DNA from: Falsiroseomonas sp050563525 | GTDB taxonomy: Bacteria; Pseudomonadota; Alphaproteobacteria; Acetobacterales; Acetobacteraceae | DNA length: 64,000 bases | Assembly (NCBI RefSeq): GCF_050563525.1 | Contig: NZ_JBNXUN010000011.1 | Span: forward strand, 1 to 64,000 | Direction: 5' to 3' | Part shown: positions 42,855-51,294 of the stretch, one piece after another | Position numbering within the stretch: position 1 is the first letter of the stretch | How the letters are laid out: each line of letters opens with the position of its first letter | Notes under the pieces: model-generated | Database searches by the model: none | What the model saw: the letters and a program-made list of their open reading frames with translations, nothing else | What the model was told of the DNA's origin: nothing | Translations under genes and position numbers: made by a program

Positions 42855-43619
42855 ATGATCAACGAACCGGCACCGGGCGACGCACCCGCCAGCGGCATCG
42901 CCCTGGCACGCGGCCAGGGGGTCGCGCTCTGGCGACAGATCGCGCAGCGGCTGGAACGGGACATCGCCGGCGGGACCTACCCGCCCGGCGGCCGCCTGCC
43001 GACCGAGGCGGAGCTTGCGGGGCAGTACGGCGTCAACCGCCACACCGTGCGCCGCGCGATGGAGGAGCTGGAGGGCCGTGGTCTGGTCCGCATCGAACAG
43101 GGCCGCGGCAGCTTCGTGGCGGAGGATGTGGTGGACTACCGCCTCGGCCCGCGCACGCGCTTCGCCGAGATCATCCGCCGGCAGAATCGCGAACCCGGCG
43201 GGCGCATCCTGCGCGTGACGGAGGTGGCCGCCGAGACTGGGCTGGCCGAACAGCTCGGCATCCGGCGCGGGCGGCCGGTGGTGGTGGTGGAACGGCTGTC
43301 GCTGGCCGATGGCCGGCCGCTGGTGCTCGGCACGCACCACTTCCCCTCGACGCGCTTCGGCCGGATTCCGGAGCTGCTGCGCAAGGACCCCTCCGTCAGC
43401 GCAGCACTCGCCGCCTGCGGCGTGCCGGATTACAGCCGCAAGGTCACCCGCATCACGGCACGGCTGCCGACGCCGGAGGAAGCCGAGATCCTGCAGCAAT
43501 CCCGCAACCGCCCGGTGCTGGTGACGGAGGCGGTGAACGTCGATCCGGCCGGGGAGGTGGTGGACCTCTCGATCGCCCGCTACGCGGCCGGCCGCGCGCA
43601 GCTTGTCGTGGAGTCCTGA
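42855..43619 (+). CDS. phnF: Phosphonate operon regulator, GntR/HutC family with UTRA domain
   Basis: A 254-residue repressor-type regulator. Residues about 15-80 form the winged helix (GGRLPTEAELAGQYGVNRHT, VRRAMEELEGRGLVRIEQG). The rest is a UTRA ligand domain with SLADGRPLVLGTHHFPSTRF and PDYSRKVTRI, as in PhnF. It is divergent from phnG across a palindromic operator and directly abuts a second phnM-like gene with no spacing. The effector is unknown. Confidence 0.9.
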   Translation: MINEPAPGDAPASGIALARGQGVALWRQIAQRLERDIAGGTYPPGGRLPTEAELAGQYGVNRHTVRRAMEELEGRGLVRIEQGRGSFVAEDVVDYRLGPRTRFAEIIRRQNREPGGRILRVTEVAAETGLAEQLGIRRGRPVVVVERLSLADGRPLVLGTHHFPSTRFGRIPELLRKDPSVSAALAACGVPDYSRKVTRITARLPTPEEAEILQQSRNRPVLVTEAVNVDPAGEVVDLSIARYAAGRAQLVVES

Positions 43620-44756
43620 ATGAACTGGTCGATCGAGGGCGGCACCGCGCTGCTCGATGGCGCGCTGCGGCCGGCGGCGGTGGCGCTGGAGGATGGCGTG
43701 ATCGCCGGCGCGGCGCCGGCCGGTGCGCGGCGCTTCGATGCCGCGGACCTGCTGGTGCTGCCAGGCCTGGTCGATATCCATGGCGATGCGCATGAACGAC
43801 AGATGCAGCCACGGCCTGGCATCGGCTTCCCGGCCGGCCTGGCGATGCGCGACTCGGCGGCGCAGCTTCTGGCCGCCGGCATCACAACCGCCTGCCTCGG
43901 CGTGACCCTGTCCTGGGAACCGGGGCTGCGCGGCATCGAGGCCTGGCGCCGGACGCTAGCGGCGGTGGAGGCAGTGCGCGCGGATGGCGGCTGCGACCTG
44001 CGCATCCATTGCCGCTATGAGGCCGACAACTTGGATGCGCTGGGCGAATTGCTGACCGACATGGCGGCCGGCCGCGTCGCGCTGCTGGCCTTCAACGACC
44101 ACACGCCCGGCATCGTCCGGCGCCTGCCGGACCCGGCCAAGGCCGCCGCCTATGCGCAGCGCGGCGGCGTCGCCGTTTCGGATTTCGCCGCGCTGGCCGA
44201 GGCCGCGCTGGCCCGGCGCGGCGAGGTGGCGGAGGCCCATGCGCGTCTCGCCGCGGCGGCACGCGCCCTTCGCATCCCGATGCTGAGCCATGACGATGCG
44301 ACGCCGGAGGACCGCGCCTGCTTCCGCGCACTCGGCGCCGCGGTCTGCGAGTTTCCGATGTCGGAAGCGGTGGCCGAAGCCGCGCGCGCGGCGGGCGAGC
44401 ATGTGGTGATGGGCGCGCCCAACGTGGTGCGCGGCGGCAGCCACATGGGCTGGTCCGCCGCGGCGCCGCTGGCGGAGCGTGGGTTGGTCACCATCCTGGC
44501 GTCGGACTACTACTGGCCGGCGATGCTGGAGGCCGCTTTCGTCATGGCCGGTCGCGGCGTGCTGGACCTGCCGGCGGCCTGGGCGCTGGTCTCGGCCAAT
44601 CCGGCGCAGGCAGCGGGGCTTCCGGATCGTGGCCGCATCGCGCCGGGGCTGCGGGGCGACCTGGTGCTGGTGGACCCGGACCGTCGCGCGCCGGTCGCCA
44701 CCTTCTGCCAGGGACGGCTGGCGTGGCTGGCGGCAGGGGCGGGCGCCCGGATCTAG
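43620..44756 (+). CDS. PhnM-like amidohydrolase (second, divergent copy)
   Basis: A 378-residue amidohydrolase related to PhnM. It shares the scaffold motifs: PGLVDIHGDAHERQMQPRPG (orthodox copy DVHTDNLERQVQPR), MLSHDDATPED, EFPMSEAVAEAARAAGE, GAPNVVRGGSHMGW and LASDYYWPAM. The metal-site residues are kept, but the first motif is HGDAHE instead of HTDNLE and the middle is shorter. It starts on the base after the phnF stop. It may act on a different phosphonate intermediate or replace PhnM in some conditions; this is inference. It ends in a CTAG shared with the convergent Bug gene. Confidence 0.85.
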   Translation: MNWSIEGGTALLDGALRPAAVALEDGVIAGAAPAGARRFDAADLLVLPGLVDIHGDAHERQMQPRPGIGFPAGLAMRDSAAQLLAAGITTACLGVTLSWEPGLRGIEAWRRTLAAVEAVRADGGCDLRIHCRYEADNLDALGELLTDMAAGRVALLAFNDHTPGIVRRLPDPAKAAAYAQRGGVAVSDFAALAEAALARRGEVAEAHARLAAAARALRIPMLSHDDATPEDRACFRALGAAVCEFPMSEAVAEAARAAGEHVVMGAPNVVRGGSHMGWSAAAPLAERGLVTILASDYYWPAMLEAAFVMAGRGVLDLPAAWALVSANPAQAAGLPDRGRIAPGLRGDLVLVDPDRRAPVATFCQGRLAWLAAGAGARI

Positions 44757-45733
44757 CTGTCCAGCGTCAGCCCAAGCTCCCGGATCAGCGGCGCCCAGAT
44801 CGCCGTCTCGCTCTCGATCAGCGCGGCGAGGTCGGCGCCGGTGCCGGGATAGGGCTCCAGGCTGATCGAGCGCAGGCGCGCGGCCACCGTTTCCGTCTGC
44901 AGCGCCTTCACCAATTCGGTCTGTAGCCGCGCGACGATGGCATCCGGCGTACCGGCCGGCACCGCCACACCCTGCCAGGAGTAAATGTCGGCGCCACCGA
45001 GGCCCTGTTCGGCCAACGTTGGCACATCCGGTAGCAGGCTCAGGCGCTGCGGTGCGGGAATGCCGATGGCGCGGACGCGGCCATTGGCGATGTGCGGGGC
45101 GCCCGATGCGTAGTCGATGAACATCGCCTGCACCACGCCCGCCACCATGTCCTGCACCGCCGGCGCGCCGCCGCGGTAGGGCACATGCGTGATCTGGACA
45201 TTGGCGGTGCGGCTGAAGCGTTCCGTCGCCAGGTGGGTCGGCGTGCCGACGCCTGGGGAGCCGAAGTTGAGCCTGCCGGGATTGGCGCGCGCATAGGCCA
45301 CCAGTTCCGGCCCTGTCCGCACCGGCAGGTCCGGATGCACCACCAGCACGAAGGGGAAGCGGGCAATCGGCGCCACCGGCCGGAAATCGCGGATCGGATG
45401 GTAGGGCAGGCGGGTCGACATGGCCGGTGTGATGACCAGCGCGGTGAGGTCGGCCGACAGCAGCGTGTAGCCATCGGGCGGGGACCGTGCCGCCATCTCG
45501 CTCGCCGGGATGGTGGCACCGCCCGGGCGGTTGTCCACCTGCACGGGCTGGCCGAGCGGTCCGCCGATGGCGGCGGCCAGCGTGCGGGCGAGGAAGTCCG
45601 AACCTCCACCCGGTGCGTAGGGCACGATCCAGCGCAGCGGACGGGATGGCCAGGGGGCCTGGGCGCCCGCCATGGCCGGCACAAGCGCCGCAGCCGCGAG
45701 GCCGCTGAGAGCGCGCCGCGTAATCCTGACCAT
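44753..45733 (-). CDS. Bug/TctC family solute receptor
   Basis: A 326-residue periplasmic binding protein. The signal MVRITRRALSGLAAAALVPA, with a twin-arginine-like start, is cut near AGAQA. Motifs are LRWIVPYAPGGGSDFLARTL, VDNRPGGATIPASEMAARS, PDGYTLLSAD and VPYRGGAPAVQDMVAG. The extra upstream frame is not used. It stands alone between the phn locus and the thiamine-transport operon. Confidence 0.9.
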   Translation of the reverse strand: MVRITRRALSGLAAAALVPAMAGAQAPWPSRPLRWIVPYAPGGGSDFLARTLAAAIGGPLGQPVQVDNRPGGATIPASEMAARSPPDGYTLLSADLTALVITPAMSTRLPYHPIRDFRPVAPIARFPFVLVVHPDLPVRTGPELVAYARANPGRLNFGSPGVGTPTHLATERFSRTANVQITHVPYRGGAPAVQDMVAGVVQAMFIDYASGAPHIANGRVRAIGIPAPQRLSLLPDVPTLAEQGLGGADIYSWQGVAVPAGTPDAIVARLQTELVKALQTETVAARLRSISLEPYPGTGADLAALIESETAIWAPLIRELGLTLDS

Positions 45734-45786
45734 CTCTGCGCGTCCTTGGATGAGGATGCATATTCGGCCCCCAACCGTGGTCGCGA

Positions 45787-46257
45787 TCAAGCCCCCTTGG
45801 ACCGCCGGATCGCCGCCTGCGCCATGGTGTCCAGCGCGTTCAGGAAACGCGACTTGTCGGCGCCCGCCATCGGCGGCGGGCCGCCGCCCATGCCCATCTC
45901 CCGCAGGTGCTGGGAGATGGCGCGGCCGGCCAGAGCGCTGCCGATGTTGTTCTCGGTCCAGGGGTGGCCCTTGAAATTCAGCGCGAAGGCGCCCTTGGCC
46001 AGACACCGTGCGGCGAGGGGGATGTCGGCCGTCAGGCAGACATCGTTGGGCGTCGCCTCCTCCGCGATCCAGTCATCCGCCTTGTCGGCGCCATCGGTGA
46101 CGATGACGATCCGCGTGCGTCCACCTGGCGGCCGGATGGGGCGAGAGCCGTTGGAGACAAAAATGGTCTCGAAGCCGAGCCGCCCGGCGACGCGCAGGAT
46201 CTCGTCCCGCACCGGACAGGCATCGGCGTCGACCAGGAACCGAGGTTCAGCGCTCAC
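45787..46257 (-). CDS. YaiI/YqxD family (DUF188) protein
   Basis: A 156-residue protein of the UPF0178 family, related in fold to PIN-like nucleases. It shows FLVDADACPVRDEILRVAGR, VSNGSRPI, VIVTDGADKADDWIAEEA and NDVCLTADIPLAARCLAKGA, all family hallmarks with acidic residues that could bind metal. The function is unproven. The GTG start overlaps the stop of the thiamine-precursor binding protein (GTGA), making it the last gene of a TPP-riboswitch-controlled unit. Confidence 0.9.
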   Translation of the reverse strand: MSAEPRFLVDADACPVRDEILRVAGRLGFETIFVSNGSRPIRPPGGRTRIVIVTDGADKADDWIAEEATPNDVCLTADIPLAARCLAKGAFALNFKGHPWTENNIGSALAGRAISQHLREMGMGGGPPPMAGADKSRFLNALDTMAQAAIRRSKGA

Positions 46258-47216
46258 CGCACAGCAGTAGCGGCCGGCAGTTCCACCGCATAGGTCTCGA
46301 GCGCCGGCACATTGCGGATCATCCTGCGGTCGGCGAGAAATCGGGCAAACCGTTCGTAGCGGTTGCGGTCCAGCGCGCCGGGGCTCAGCGAGAAGCGGTT
46401 GGCAGTGCTGGCGAAGGCACGGCGGTTCAGCTCGTTGTCGAGCTCGCGGCGGGGGCCAGCGATGAACATGCGCCAGGATTCCTCCGGGTTGTTCACCAGG
46501 AAGTGCGTGGCGGCTTCCGTCGCGTCGATGAAGCGGCGCAGCAGCGGGTCGCGGGCCCGGTCGCGATGCGCGATGTAGATCAGCTCGTCATAGGCCGGGA
46601 TGCCGTACTGCTCGGGGAAGAAGGCGCGGCCGGGGCGGTTCTCGATGTCGAGCTGGTGCAGCTCGAAATTGCGGAAGCCGCCGAGGATGCCGTCCACCTG
46701 GCCCGACATCAGCGCCGAGGACAGGCCGAAATTGACGTTCACCAGGCGGATGTCGGACAGCGACAGGCCGACGCTCTCCAGCATCGCGCCCATCGTCACT
46801 TCCTCGAACCCCGCGACGGAATAGCCGATGCGCTTGCCGCGGAGATCCGCCAGCGTCCGCACCGGGCCGTCGCGCAGCACGGTGAGGGTGGACAGCGGCG
46901 TCGCCACCAGCGTGCCGACGCGCATCAGCGGCAGGCCCTGGTCGACCGCGAGGTAGAGGTTCTTCTGGTAGTACACGCCGATATCGCCGCGCTTGGCGCC
47001 GATCAGCCGCGGCGGGTCGTTCGGGTCGGCCGGTGCGACGATGCGGACATCGAGGCCGGCCCGGGCAAAGTCGCCGCGTTCCTGCGCGATGATGATGGGG
47101 GCGTGGTCGGGGTTGATGAACCAGTCCAGCAGCACCGTCAGCGGCTCCCGCGCCGGTTGCGCGTGCGCGAGGGGGGCGGCGAGCAGCAGGGCCAACAGGG
47201 CGAGCAGGCGCGTCAT
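46254..47216 (-). CDS. Thiamine-precursor ABC transporter binding protein (ThiY-like)
   Basis: A 320-residue periplasmic protein of the NMT1/THI5-like group. MTRLLALLALLLAAPLAHAQ is a Sec signal peptide. The mature start PLTVLLDWFINPDHAPIIIA, together with KRGDIGVYYQKNLYLAVDQG, is typical of pyrimidine-precursor (HMP/formylaminopyrimidine) receptors. A TPP riboswitch heads the operon, supporting thiamine-precursor uptake over taurine or sulfonate. It overlaps the permease gene upstream and the YaiI gene downstream. Confidence 0.88.
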   Translation of the reverse strand: MTRLLALLALLLAAPLAHAQPAREPLTVLLDWFINPDHAPIIIAQERGDFARAGLDVRIVAPADPNDPPRLIGAKRGDIGVYYQKNLYLAVDQGLPLMRVGTLVATPLSTLTVLRDGPVRTLADLRGKRIGYSVAGFEEVTMGAMLESVGLSLSDIRLVNVNFGLSSALMSGQVDGILGGFRNFELHQLDIENRPGRAFFPEQYGIPAYDELIYIAHRDRARDPLLRRFIDATEAATHFLVNNPEESWRMFIAGPRRELDNELNRRAFASTANRFSLSPGALDRNRYERFARFLADRRMIRNVPALETYAVELPAATAVR

Positions 47217-47971
47217 GTCGTGACCTTTTCACTGAGGAGGGAATCGGGCTGCCAGGGGATCGCCCTGCGCAGCAGCCAGTCGGTGGCGAACCACAAGGCG
47301 AGGGCCATCAGCATCAGCACGAAGAGTGCTGCGAACATCACATCCGTCTGGCTGCGGCCGTTGGCGTGCAGCATCAGGTAGCCGAGGCCGGCCGAGGCCC
47401 CGACCCATTCACCGACCACCGCGCCGATCGGCGCGACGGCGGCGGCGACGCGCAGTCCGGAGGCGAGGGAGGGCAGGGCGGCCGGCACCCGCACCCGCCA
47501 CAGCAGCGCGAAGCGGGAGGCGCCCATGGTCGCGGCGAGGTCGAGCATCCCCGGCTCCGTCCGCCGCAACCCATCATAGAAGGCGGTGGCGACGGGGAAG
47601 AAGATGATGAGCGTCGCCATCGCCACCTTGCTGCCGATGCCGAAGCCGAGCCACAGCGTCAGCAGCGGCGCGATGGCGAAGACGGGGATGGCCTGGCTGA
47701 TCAGCAGCAGCGGCAGCAGCCAGCGCCGCCCGCCCGGCCAGGCCGCCAGCACCAGCGCGGTGCAGCAACCGAGCAATGTGCCCAGCAGCAGGCCGAGCAG
47801 GATCTCGGTGCCGGTGATGGCGGCATGGCCCGCGATGATGTCCCACCGGTCCGCCAAGGCGGCGGCCACGCGGGATGGTGCCGGCAGCAGGAAGGGCGGC
47901 ACCTCCGTGACCCAGACGAAGGCTTGCCACAGCAACACGAGGCCGGCGGCGGCGATGAACCCGCGGATCAT
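47213..47971 (-). CDS. Thiamine-precursor ABC transporter permease (ThiX-like)
   Basis: A 252-residue inner-membrane permease with about six hydrophobic segments, beginning FIAAAGLVLLWQAFVWVTEV. The EAA loop is DLAATMGASRFALLWRVRVP. VGASAGLGYLMLHANG near the C-terminus is usual for SsuC/ThiX permeases. The start overlaps the ATPase stop by four bases. With the ATPase and binding protein it forms a complete importer under TPP control. Confidence 0.88.
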   Translation of the reverse strand: MIRGFIAAAGLVLLWQAFVWVTEVPPFLLPAPSRVAAALADRWDIIAGHAAITGTEILLGLLLGTLLGCCTALVLAAWPGGRRWLLPLLLISQAIPVFAIAPLLTLWLGFGIGSKVAMATLIIFFPVATAFYDGLRRTEPGMLDLAATMGASRFALLWRVRVPAALPSLASGLRVAAAVAPIGAVVGEWVGASAGLGYLMLHANGRSQTDVMFAALFVLMLMALALWFATDWLLRRAIPWQPDSLLSEKVTT

Positions 47972-48729
47972 GCGACCGCCTCCGCCAGGCGTTCCAGCAG
48001 CGCCGCCTGGGCCGCCAGCAGCGCCGGGTCGCCGGCCGCACGGGGTGGCGCACCCTCTGGGACTGCCACCTCCACCGGGACGGATGGGCTGCCGGTCAGG
48101 ACGAAGATGCGGTCCGCCAGGCGCAGCGCCTCCAGCGGGTCATGCGTCACCAGCAACACCGTGCGGCCGGCCAGCAGCCGCGCGGACAGCGACTGCATGC
48201 GGTGGCGCGTCGGCGCATCCACGGCGCTGAACGGCTCGTCCATCAGCACCAGCGGGCGGTCTTCCATCAGCGTTCGCGCCAGGGCGGCACGCTGGCGCAT
48301 GCCCCCCGAAAGCTGCGCCGGCCTCTTCGCGCCATCCGCCGCCGTCAGCCCGACCTCGGCGAGCAGGGCGCGGGCGCGCGAATGATCCGGCCGCTCGCCG
48401 CGCAGATGCGCGCCCATGGCGATGTTGCCAAGCACGTCCCGCCAGGGGGCCAGCAGGTCCTGCTGCGCCATGTAGGCGAGGCGACCGGCCAGCTTCGCGC
48501 CGTCCTCGGCCTGCACATGCCCGCCGACCGGCACCGGCAGCAGCCCCGCGACCAGGCGCAGCAGCGTGGATTTGCCGGACCCTGAAGGCCCGAGCAGCGC
48601 CGTGGTCCGCCCGCCCTGGACGGCGAGTTCGAGCGCGCCCAGCACGGGCAGCCCCCCAAGCGAGAGGCCACGCGGCAGGGCGATGCGGAATCCGGGCGCG
48701 GGAGCGCCCAATGGGGGCAGGCCAGGCAA
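47968..48729 (-). CDS. Thiamine-precursor ABC transporter ATPase (ThiZ-like)
   Basis: A 253-residue ATPase with Walker A LLGPSGSGKSTLLRLVAGLL, a Q-loop in AYMAQQDLLAPW, signature AQLSGGMRQRAALARTL and Walker B LVLMDEPFSAVD. It is the first gene after the TPP riboswitch. The start MPGLPPLGAP is the ATG at 48727-48729, only 6 bases from the riboswitch 3' end. The leader may therefore control translation initiation directly. Confidence 0.9.
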   Translation of the reverse strand: MPGLPPLGAPAPGFRIALPRGLSLGGLPVLGALELAVQGGRTTALLGPSGSGKSTLLRLVAGLLPVPVGGHVQAEDGAKLAGRLAYMAQQDLLAPWRDVLGNIAMGAHLRGERPDHSRARALLAEVGLTAADGAKRPAQLSGGMRQRAALARTLMEDRPLVLMDEPFSAVDAPTRHRMQSLSARLLAGRTVLLVTHDPLEALRLADRIFVLTGSPSVPVEVAVPEGAPPRAAGDPALLAAQAALLERLAEAVA

Positions 48730-48735
48730 GACACC

Positions 48736-48820
48736 GTTCCCTTCGCCGGCATGACCCGGATCAGGTTCGTGGGGTCGCGGGGATCAGCCCCGCCTCTCAG
48801 CCCCCAATGGGCTCCCCCCG
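48736..48820 (-). promoter_or_regulatory. TPP (THI-box) riboswitch
   Basis: Read on the minus strand, the conserved parts appear in order: the GGGAGCC start of P1, GGGGGCTGAGAGG, then ACGAACCTGATCCGGGTC, then ATGCCGGCGAAGGGAAC. CTGAGA and ACCTGATC are the core of the TPP aptamer. The short distance to the thiZ-like ATG points to translational control. High thiamine pyrophosphate should shut the operon. Confidence 0.95.
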
Positions 48821-48948
48821 ATGACCAGCCCTGTATGCGTCGGGTCCGCCTGCATGGCAAGGGCTGGTGCCGGCGCCTTGAATCGTCCCAGCCTCCCGCT
48901 TCTGTAGCCGGCGCACCAAAGCTGGGCCGGTACTACAACACACTGATT

Positions 48949-48964
48949 TCAAATAAGAATTTGA
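48949..48964. promoter_or_regulatory. AT-rich palindrome upstream of mntP
   Basis: TCAAAT-AAGA-ATTTGA is a perfect 6-4-6 palindrome in an otherwise GC-rich gap, 32 bases before the mntP ATG. Its form resembles Fur/Mur-type boxes. A manganese-responsive regulator is a reasonable guess but is not shown. Confidence 0.5.
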
Positions 48965-48996
48965 CGATTCCTGGGGCTGCGGGTAGGTCGTCCGCC

Positions 48997-49554
48997 ATGT
49001 CCCCCGCCGCCATCACCGTCCTCGCGCTCGGCATGTCCGTGGATGCCTTCGCCGCCGCCCTCAGCCGCGGCGCGACCGGCCGCCGGATCCGGCTGCGCGA
49101 TGCGCTTCGCACCGGCGCGGTGTTCGGCACGGTGGAAATGGCGACGCCCGTGATTGGCTGGTCCGCCGGCATGATGGCTGCCGGCAGCATCGCCGCGATC
49201 GACCATTGGGTGGCCTTCATCCTGCTCGGCCTGGTCGGGCTGCATTGCCTCTGGGCGGCGCTGAGGCGTGACCCGGCGGCGGCACCGGGCCCGGCCTCGG
49301 CCTGGATGCTCCTGGCCACTGCGGTGGGGACCAGCATCGATGCCATGGCGGTCGGCGTGTCGCTGGCGTTGCTCGACGCCAATATCTGGATCGTGGCGCC
49401 CGCCATCGGCGCCGCCACCTTCGCGATGGCGACCGGCGGCATGCTGGCCGGCCGCCTGCTCGGCAGCCGCATCGGGCGGGTCGCGGAGGCGCTGGCCGGA
49501 CTGGCGCTGATCGCCCTAGGCAGCTCGATCCTGTTCGAGCATCTGGGCGCCTGA
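48997..49554 (+). CDS. mntP: Manganese efflux pump MntP
   Basis: A 185-residue inner-membrane exporter with six hydrophobic segments in two repeats. The paired acidic motifs are present: LGMSVDAFAAALSRG in the first repeat and GTSIDAMAVGVSLALLD in the second. The start MSPAAITVLALGMSVDAFAA matches family length; the longer frame would read through the riboswitch region. It exports Mn2+ when in excess. Its stop lies at the end of the first unit of a 16-bp tandem repeat. Confidence 0.92.
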   Translation: MSPAAITVLALGMSVDAFAAALSRGATGRRIRLRDALRTGAVFGTVEMATPVIGWSAGMMAAGSIAAIDHWVAFILLGLVGLHCLWAALRRDPAAAPGPASAWMLLATAVGTSIDAMAVGVSLALLDANIWIVAPAIGAATFAMATGGMLAGRLLGSRIGRVAEALAGLALIALGSSILFEHLGA

Positions 49555-49586
49555 GCATCCGGGCGCCTCAGCATCTGGGCGCCTGG
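49539..49586. repeat. Three tandem 16-bp repeats across the mntP stop codon
   Basis: Units GCATCTGGGCGCCTGA, GCATCCGGGCGCCTCA and GCATCTGGGCGCCTGG follow each other without gaps. The first encodes the last codons of MntP and its TGA. The period is not a multiple of three, so copies after the stop lie in other frames. Confidence 0.9.
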
Positions 49587-49612
49587 GCCGGCCGGCCCCA
49601 TCTTCGGCTGCG

Positions 49613-50800
49613 ATGCACCCGCCCAAACCCCTGGTCACCAGACCCCTGCTCATCGGCTCCGAGATCTATCGCGGCTCCACCTACGGCCCGAAGCACCCGC
49701 TGGCCATTCCGCGCGTCTCGACCATGCTGGACCTCGTCCGCGCCATGGGGTGGGTGGCACCGGAGCAGTACCTGGACAGCCCGCGCGCCACGCCGGTGGA
49801 CCTGCTGCGCTTCCACACGCCGGACTACATCGCCGCGCTGATGGCCGCCGAGGCGACGCAGCAGGTGGACCCGGCCCACAAGGCGCGCCACCGCATCGGC
49901 GCGGATGGCAACCCGGTGTACCGGGAGGTGTTCTCGCGCCCTGCCACCGGCGCCGGCGGCGTGATGCGGGCAGCCGAGTTGACGCGCGATGCGGGGCCGG
50001 CCCCAAGCATCGTGCACGTGCCCGGCGGCGGCACGCATCATGGCCAGCCGGATCGCGCCAGCGGCTTCTGCTACCTGAATGACGCGGTGCTCGGGCTGCT
50101 GCGCTGGCTGGACCTCGGCCTCGACAACATCCTGTACCTCGACATCGATGCGCATCACGGCGACGGCGTGGAGCAGGCCTTTGCGGAGGATCCGCGCGTC
50201 TTCACCGTATCCGTGCACGAAGCCGGGCGCTGGCCCAACACCGGCCCGGCGGAGAACCGCGCCGGCGGCCATGCCCGCAACCTGCCGGTGCCGGAGGGTT
50301 TCAACGACAGCGAAATGGACGTGCTGCTGCGCCACGCCATCCTGCCCATCCTGCGCCAGCGGCGGCCGCAGGCGGTGATGCTGCAATGCGGGGCGGATGC
50401 CATCGCGGAGGACCCGCTGTCCCGCCTCGCCCTTTCCAACGGCGCGCATCGCACGGTGGCGCAGGCGCTGATGGGGGTGGCGCCGCGGCTGATCGTGCTG
50501 GGCGGCGGCGGCTACAACCCGTGGTCGGTGGCGCGCTGCTGGGCCGGGGTCTGGGCGACACTGAACCGCCTGCCGATCCCGCCGCGCATCCCACCCGCCG
50601 CGGAGGCCGTACTGCGCAGCCTTTCCTTCCACCGCGCCGCCGGCCGCAACCCGCCGGACCACTGGTTCACCACCATCGCGGACGCGCCCCGCCCCGGCCC
50701 GGTGCGGCCGGAGATATGGGCGCTGGCGGCGCGGACGCTGGAGGGGCTGCCGGAGCCGCCACTCGCCAGCCTCGCGGCCGGTGCTATGCTCGGGCCATGA
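49613..50800 (+). CDS. Histone deacetylase family protein, AcuC-like
   Basis: A 395-residue zinc deacetylase-fold enzyme. It shows VPGGGTHHGQPDRASGFCYL, the metal-binding YLDIDAHHGDGVEQAF, QCGADAIAEDPLSRLALSNG and the C-terminal VLGGGGYNPWSVARCW. These are the AcuC/class I pattern, distinct from the polyamine-deacetylase pattern of the 2888-3919 gene. AcuC proteins deacetylate lysines such as that of acetyl-CoA synthetase; acs is not in the window. Its stop overlaps the start of the DUF192 gene. Confidence 0.9.
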   Translation: MHPPKPLVTRPLLIGSEIYRGSTYGPKHPLAIPRVSTMLDLVRAMGWVAPEQYLDSPRATPVDLLRFHTPDYIAALMAAEATQQVDPAHKARHRIGADGNPVYREVFSRPATGAGGVMRAAELTRDAGPAPSIVHVPGGGTHHGQPDRASGFCYLNDAVLGLLRWLDLGLDNILYLDIDAHHGDGVEQAFAEDPRVFTVSVHEAGRWPNTGPAENRAGGHARNLPVPEGFNDSEMDVLLRHAILPILRQRRPQAVMLQCGADAIAEDPLSRLALSNGAHRTVAQALMGVAPRLIVLGGGGYNPWSVARCWAGVWATLNRLPIPPRIPPAAEAVLRSLSFHRAAGRNPPDHWFTTIADAPRPGPVRPEIWALAARTLEGLPEPPLASLAAGAMLGP

Positions 50801-51279
50801 TGAAACGACGCCCCGTGCTTGCCTCGCTCGGCCTGTTCATGGCCGGCGCCGCCCTGGCCCAGCCGGGCGTGGACCGGCCCCAGCCGAAGCTGCCGACCGA
50901 ACCGCTGGTCATCCTCGGTCGCAACGGCACCCGCCACACCTTCCAGGTGGAGATGGCGGTCAGCCCGGACCACCAGATGATCGGCCTGATGTTCCGCCCG
51001 ACCGTGGGCGCGGAGGAAGGGATGCTGTTCGACTGGGGCCAGCCGCGCGAGAGCAGCATGTGGATGCGCAACACGCTGGCCTCGCTCGACATGCTGTTCA
51101 TCGCCGCCGATGGCCGCATCCACCGCATCGCGGAGCGCACCGTGCCGCAGAGCCTGACACCGATCGACAGCCGCGGCCCGGTCCGTGCCACGCTCGAATT
51201 GCAGGCCGGGATCACGGAAAAGCTGGATATCCGCGTCGGCGACCGCGCCCTGCACCGGATCTTCGGCACCGCGCCCTGA
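50797..51279 (+). CDS. DUF192 family exported protein
   Basis: A 160-residue protein with a signal peptide, MMKRRPVLASLGLFMAGAAL, cut near ALAQ. The DUF192 core follows: FQVEMAVSPDHQMIGLMFRP, GMLFDWGQPRESSMWMRNTL and LDMLFIAADGRIHRI. The ATG overlaps the stop of the AcuC-like gene. The family occurs in bacteria and archaea and its function is not established; export to the periplasm is likely. Confidence 0.9.
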   Translation: MMKRRPVLASLGLFMAGAALAQPGVDRPQPKLPTEPLVILGRNGTRHTFQVEMAVSPDHQMIGLMFRPTVGAEEGMLFDWGQPRESSMWMRNTLASLDMLFIAADGRIHRIAERTVPQSLTPIDSRGPVRATLELQAGITEKLDIRVGDRALHRIFGTAP

Positions 51280-51294
51280 ACCGCCACCCCGACT

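Noticed and set aside
48830..48996. Manganese (yybP-ykoY) riboswitch before mntP
   Set aside because: The conserved core of that aptamer was not found; only a small stem and an AT-rich palindrome are present.
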